Origin: Saccharomycodes ludwigii
Taxonomy: Eukaryota > Ascomycota > Saccharomycetes > Saccharomycodales > Saccharomycodaceae
Length of the DNA: 64,000 nucleotides
Direction: 5' to 3'
NCBI RefSeq assembly: GCF_020623625.1
Contig: NC_060200.1
Coordinates: 2,376,001-2,440,000, forward strand
Part shown: positions 61,153-64,000 of the stretch, piece after piece
Numbering within the stretch: position 1 is the first letter of the stretch
Layout of the letters: every line of letters begins with the position of its first letter
Notes under the pieces: generated by a model
Told to the model about the DNA's origin: nothing
What the model saw: the letters and a program-made list of their open reading frames with translations, nothing else
Databases searched by the model: none
Position numbers and translations under genes: made by a program

Positions 61153-62057
61153 TGTTTTATATGGCATATTATATGATATAGTAACGTAAAGAGTAATAAG
61201 AATTATATATCTACTTGTGATTAAATCATAAAAAGTTCTTGTATTTATATAGGATTTCGTTTTACGATATGTTATTCTGGTGACAGATATAAAGATGAGC
61301 TTTTTACTATATGGATAAGACTTTTGATGAGGGTATAATTTGGTATTTAGTATTAAGCAAAACAAAGATAATTTAATAATGACAAGCAATCGTATAATAA
61401 AGAAGGTTTGGGTTGGGGTAAGGCTTAATAATTTTTTATGTTTGTTTCTAATGGTAAAAGTTGAATAAGTAAGAGAATAGAAACAATTAAGAGGGGGGGG
61501 AGAGCGGCAAAAGAAGAAATAAATTAAATACGACAAAGATTTTAAACTTTTTCATTGTTTGCCCCCCTCTTTCGCTTTTCGGTGTGTATTTCCCGTGTAT
61601 GTTTGATGCGGGTGAAATAGGAATAGAAAAAAAAAGTGATAGAAATGATAATAAGCATCTCTTTCTCTCCAATAATCCAAAACATTATGACGTATCTCTA
61701 GCTTTTTCTTTCCAAAAGACACTTCAAACCAAGAGGGGTTTAATGGAGAGAGGGGATGGAGTAGCCCAACAACATTAAAGAAAGCAAAAAATGGTGAATC
61801 TAAGTTTACATTCCTTAAATAGATGAGGAAAATCATAAATCTTAGTTTTACTAATCCAAAACGGGCATGAAAAAAAGAAGAGCGAAAAAAAAAAAAATAA
61901 GCAATCCTTTTCAAACAAGTGCAGAGAAACTGAAAAAAGAAGTAGAATATACAAAAATAAAAATGCTTAATTCTCTTTCCAGCCACTTTTCCTAAAACTA
62001 TCATTCCTTCTTTTTCTTTGCTCGTCTTATGCAATAAATACGAAAATAACGAGGAAA
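61075..62057. other. Divergent region between the hydrolase gene and CTI6
   Basis: 983 bases with an ATT/AAT microsatellite at about 61123-61151 and a run of eight G (about 61493-61500). Two open frames on the - strand here (61081-61536 and 61552-62157) are low-complexity or overlap CTI6 and resemble nothing, so they were not called. No trace of TCO89 was recognised. Confidence 0.55.
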
Positions 62058-64000
62058 ATGAATGAAATAAATGACCAACAGATGGAAAACGTAGATAAAT
62101 TAAAACAAAAAACTTATGAAGTTGAATTTCGATACACGCCGCCTTCAAAACAATCAAGACGGAAAAATACTTCTGATGTGTTAACGAATAATGAGTTTTC
62201 CCCAGTTAAACAAACTGAACCATTTAAAAATATTGCAGCTCTTAGAGAAGAAGGAGAAAAGCAACAACAAAAGTCTAATCATGTTTCACTTGGCACTGAA
62301 AATGTTGAAATTTTTTTACAACCAAACTTAATGGATACGTCAAAAAAAAGTGTATATACTGACGACTTCAACAAAGAATATCATACAGAACAAAAGGAGG
62401 AATCTGTTATCATACAAAATGAAGGGAGGGAAATTGAAGAGGGAAAAGACGAAAATGAAGAAAAGAAAGTGGTAGAAGAAGGAGAAGAAGGAAAGGAAGT
62501 AGAAGAAGAAGGAGAAAGACAAAAGGAATCCACAAATAACCAAACAGATGGCAATAGTAATATCAGTACAAAACACAATGAAGAACAAAATGGAACAAGA
62601 ACAAAGCAAACGCAGCAACAAGAACCGGTGACAGAAGAGCCACCAAAAAAATTGCACTCAAAAATTGAAAAGAATGACGATGGACAAAAAGAAAACTCTA
62701 CTGAAGAAGAACAAGAAATTCAAGAAAACTACAATAACCAAACAAAAGAAGATATTCAAGAGGAGAAAATATACCACGATCATGAAACAAAAGAGGTGCA
62801 TCGAGAGCAAAAAAATGATGAAGAAGAAGAAGAAGAAGAAGAAGAAGAAGAAGAAGAAGAAGAAGGGGAAACTAGATGTGTATGTGGAGAATTTGATCCA
62901 CCAGATGATTCAGGATTATACATTCAGTGTGACAATTGTTCTTGTTGGCAGCATGGTGTTTGTGTTGGATTCACTAATGAAAGTGAAGTACCAGAGAAGT
63001 ACTGGTGTGAAGTTTGCAAACCTGAATTTCATAGCCTATTTATTAACGCACGGGGGTTGACTCAAAGCCACTATAGTTCAGATACACCTTCCCCTGATTC
63101 TGCTTCTTTTCATCAAAGGAAAAAAAACAGGAACAACAATTCTTCTGAAGAACTTTCTTCTTCTTCTAAAAGACTTACAGAAAAAGCTTCGACTAAAATT
63201 TCTGTTTCCAATGGGTCTCACGCATCAAATGAATATTCAAAAAAGCTCAATGTAAGTTCTGAGGAAACAGATACTGCAAGCGTGGAAGCAGATACTAAAC
63301 AGAGTATCAATGCTAATGCTTCCATCCCCACTAATCTTGATGCTGTTCATGAGTCTGAAACCGATGCTTATAATAAAAGAAAACTTGAACCTTTTGGTGA
63401 AACTAAAAATGTTTCTATGGAGGATGAACATGAAAATGATGATACAGATTCTCAACTTAAAATGGAAGATGATTATAGTGGCGCGAAGGGTTCTAGAAAA
63501 AGAAAGAAAAGGAAAACACAGACTTTTACCGGTAATGATTCAAAAAAGGCTACATCTATTAAAAGAATAAAATCTCCTCGTGTTAAAAACTCCGTTAGAA
63601 CGAGAGCCACTTCATATGCAAGGGGAGAAATACAATATCAAATCATGTTGGAACAAGCTATTAGGGAAAGTAAAAAAGAGGTTGATGAAAATGGTGAGGA
63701 AACATTGGATGAAGAAGACGTTGTTGATGATGAGAGAGAAGACGAGGAGGAAGAGGAGGAAGAGCACGCCAATCTTCAACATTTGAATGAAAACGACTGT
63801 TCTAAAGCTCCTCCAAGATACACCAAAAATTCTAATGATACTAGTAACAAAAATAAACAACCTACTGTGGACGAAAGTGACACCAAAGAATCTGATGATA
63901 ATGATGCCTCAAAATTTATTAAGCCAAAATTACGTGCAGGTAAACCTATAGGCAGAAGGAAGAAAGGTGGTAGAAGTGTTAGAAGTAACACACCGACAAA
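62058..64000 (+). CDS. CTI6: PHD-finger subunit of the Rpd3L histone deacetylase, Cti6 (3' end outside window)
   Basis: The frame is open from the ATG at 62058 to the right edge, 647 codons with no stop, so it continues beyond the window. The PHD finger lies at about residues 274-320: CVCGEFDPPDDSGLYIQCDN, then C-x-C-W-Q-H-G and the closing YWCEVCKP, with the C4HC3 ligand pattern intact. It matches Cti6 (YPL181W), which reads histone H3K4 methylation within the Rpd3L deacetylase complex and links Cyc8-Tup1 to SAGA. After the finger comes a Ser-rich region, a basic patch (KGSRKRKKRK) and RATSYARGEIQYQIMLEQAI. The 270-residue N-terminal extension is Glu-rich, ending in a GAA-repeat poly-Glu run; yeast Cti6 has a much shorter lead. 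PPQ1 nearby supports the call. Confidence 0.9.
   Translation, partial: MNEINDQQMENVDKLKQKTYEVEFRYTPPSKQSRRKNTSDVLTNNEFSPVKQTEPFKNIAALREEGEKQQQKSNHVSLGTENVEIFLQPNLMDTSKKSVYTDDFNKEYHTEQKEESVIIQNEGREIEEGKDENEEKKVVEEGEEGKEVEEEGERQKESTNNQTDGNSNISTKHNEEQNGTRTKQTQQQEPVTEEPPKKLHSKIEKNDDGQKENSTEEEQEIQENYNNQTKEDIQEEKIYHDHETKEVHREQKNDEEEEEEEEEEEEEEEGETRCVCGEFDPPDDSGLYIQCDNCSCWQHGVCVGFTNESEVPEKYWCEVCKPEFHSLFINARGLTQSHYSSDTPSPDSASFHQRKKNRNNNSSEELSSSSKRLTEKASTKISVSNGSHASNEYSKKLNVSSEETDTASVEADTKQSINANASIPTNLDAVHESETDAYNKRKLEPFGETKNVSMEDEHENDDTDSQLKMEDDYSGAKGSRKRKKRKTQTFTGNDSKKATSIKRIKSPRVKNSVRTRATSYARGEIQYQIMLEQAIRESKKEVDENGEETLDEEDVVDDEREDEEEEEEEHANLQHLNENDCSKAPPRYTKNSNDTSNKNKQPTVDESDTKESDDNDASKFIKPKLRAGKPIGRRKKGGRSVRSNTPT

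Noticed and set aside
61081-61536. 151-codon open frame on the - strand upstream of the hydrolase
   Set aside because: Contains a poly-Asn microsatellite, has no domain, and occupies the hydrolase gene's own promoter.
61552-62157. 201-codon open frame on the - strand
   Set aside because: Starts antisense inside CTI6 at a TTG, is Phe-rich and low-complexity, and no homologue is recognised.

Overview
This window is nuclear DNA from a budding yeast (Saccharomycetales). Almost every gene is recognisable as the counterpart of a named Saccharomyces cerevisiae gene. Only one spliced protein gene is evident, RPL28, with GTATGT / TACTAAC / CAG signals. Intergenic DNA is very AT-rich and full of long A or T runs. 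The gene order is the key clue: genes of S. cerevisiae chromosome II (the YBR235-YBR250 series) and chromosome VII (the YGL108-YGL096 series) are interleaved here on one strand of DNA, each present once. That is what a lineage that never went through the whole-genome duplication should show. A Saccharomycodes-like or other AT-rich pre-duplication yeast would fit. The species name is a guess; the pre-duplication state is well supported.

Layout: 1-9.6 kb holds VHC1 (left end cut off), ABD1, PRP5, a YGL108C-like gene with a homopolymer frameshift, and RMD9. 10-17.4 kb holds MLC1, ERT1, a solo LTR with a perfect target-site duplication just upstream of an intronless tRNA-Phe, ARC1 and THI2. 18-25.7 kb holds a YCR023C-like transporter, a VPS73/YBR241C transporter, RPL28 and an HD-domain nucleotidase. 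25.8-36.9 kb holds ALG7, SEH1, a GPX1/2-type peroxidase, ISW1, RRT2/DPH7 and LSG1. 37.8-42 kb holds two tandem CPS1 carboxypeptidase genes. 42.5-52.6 kb holds USE1, ENP1, SRM1, HIS7, ARO4 and a probable SPO23 arrestin. 54-64 kb holds a TOS8/CUP9 homeobox gene, CBC2, a tRNA-Gly, PPQ1, a beta-lactamase-fold hydrolase and CTI6 (running off the right end). This last block corresponds to S. cerevisiae chromosome XVI (YPL177-YPL181).

The genes are mostly housekeeping: mRNA capping and splicing, ribosome biogenesis, translation, nuclear transport, chromatin, amino-acid synthesis and vacuolar proteolysis. They are neighbours by ancestry and not as a pathway. I found no new multi-gene system. The most unusual items are the tRNA-Phe without an intron beside a well-preserved LTR, a G-quadruplex-type tract in the SPO23 leader, a PPQ1 with an N-myristoylation start, a serine beta-lactamase-fold gene where S. 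cerevisiae has TCO89, and a 0.9 kb convergent gap of unknown content between LSG1 and CPS1.
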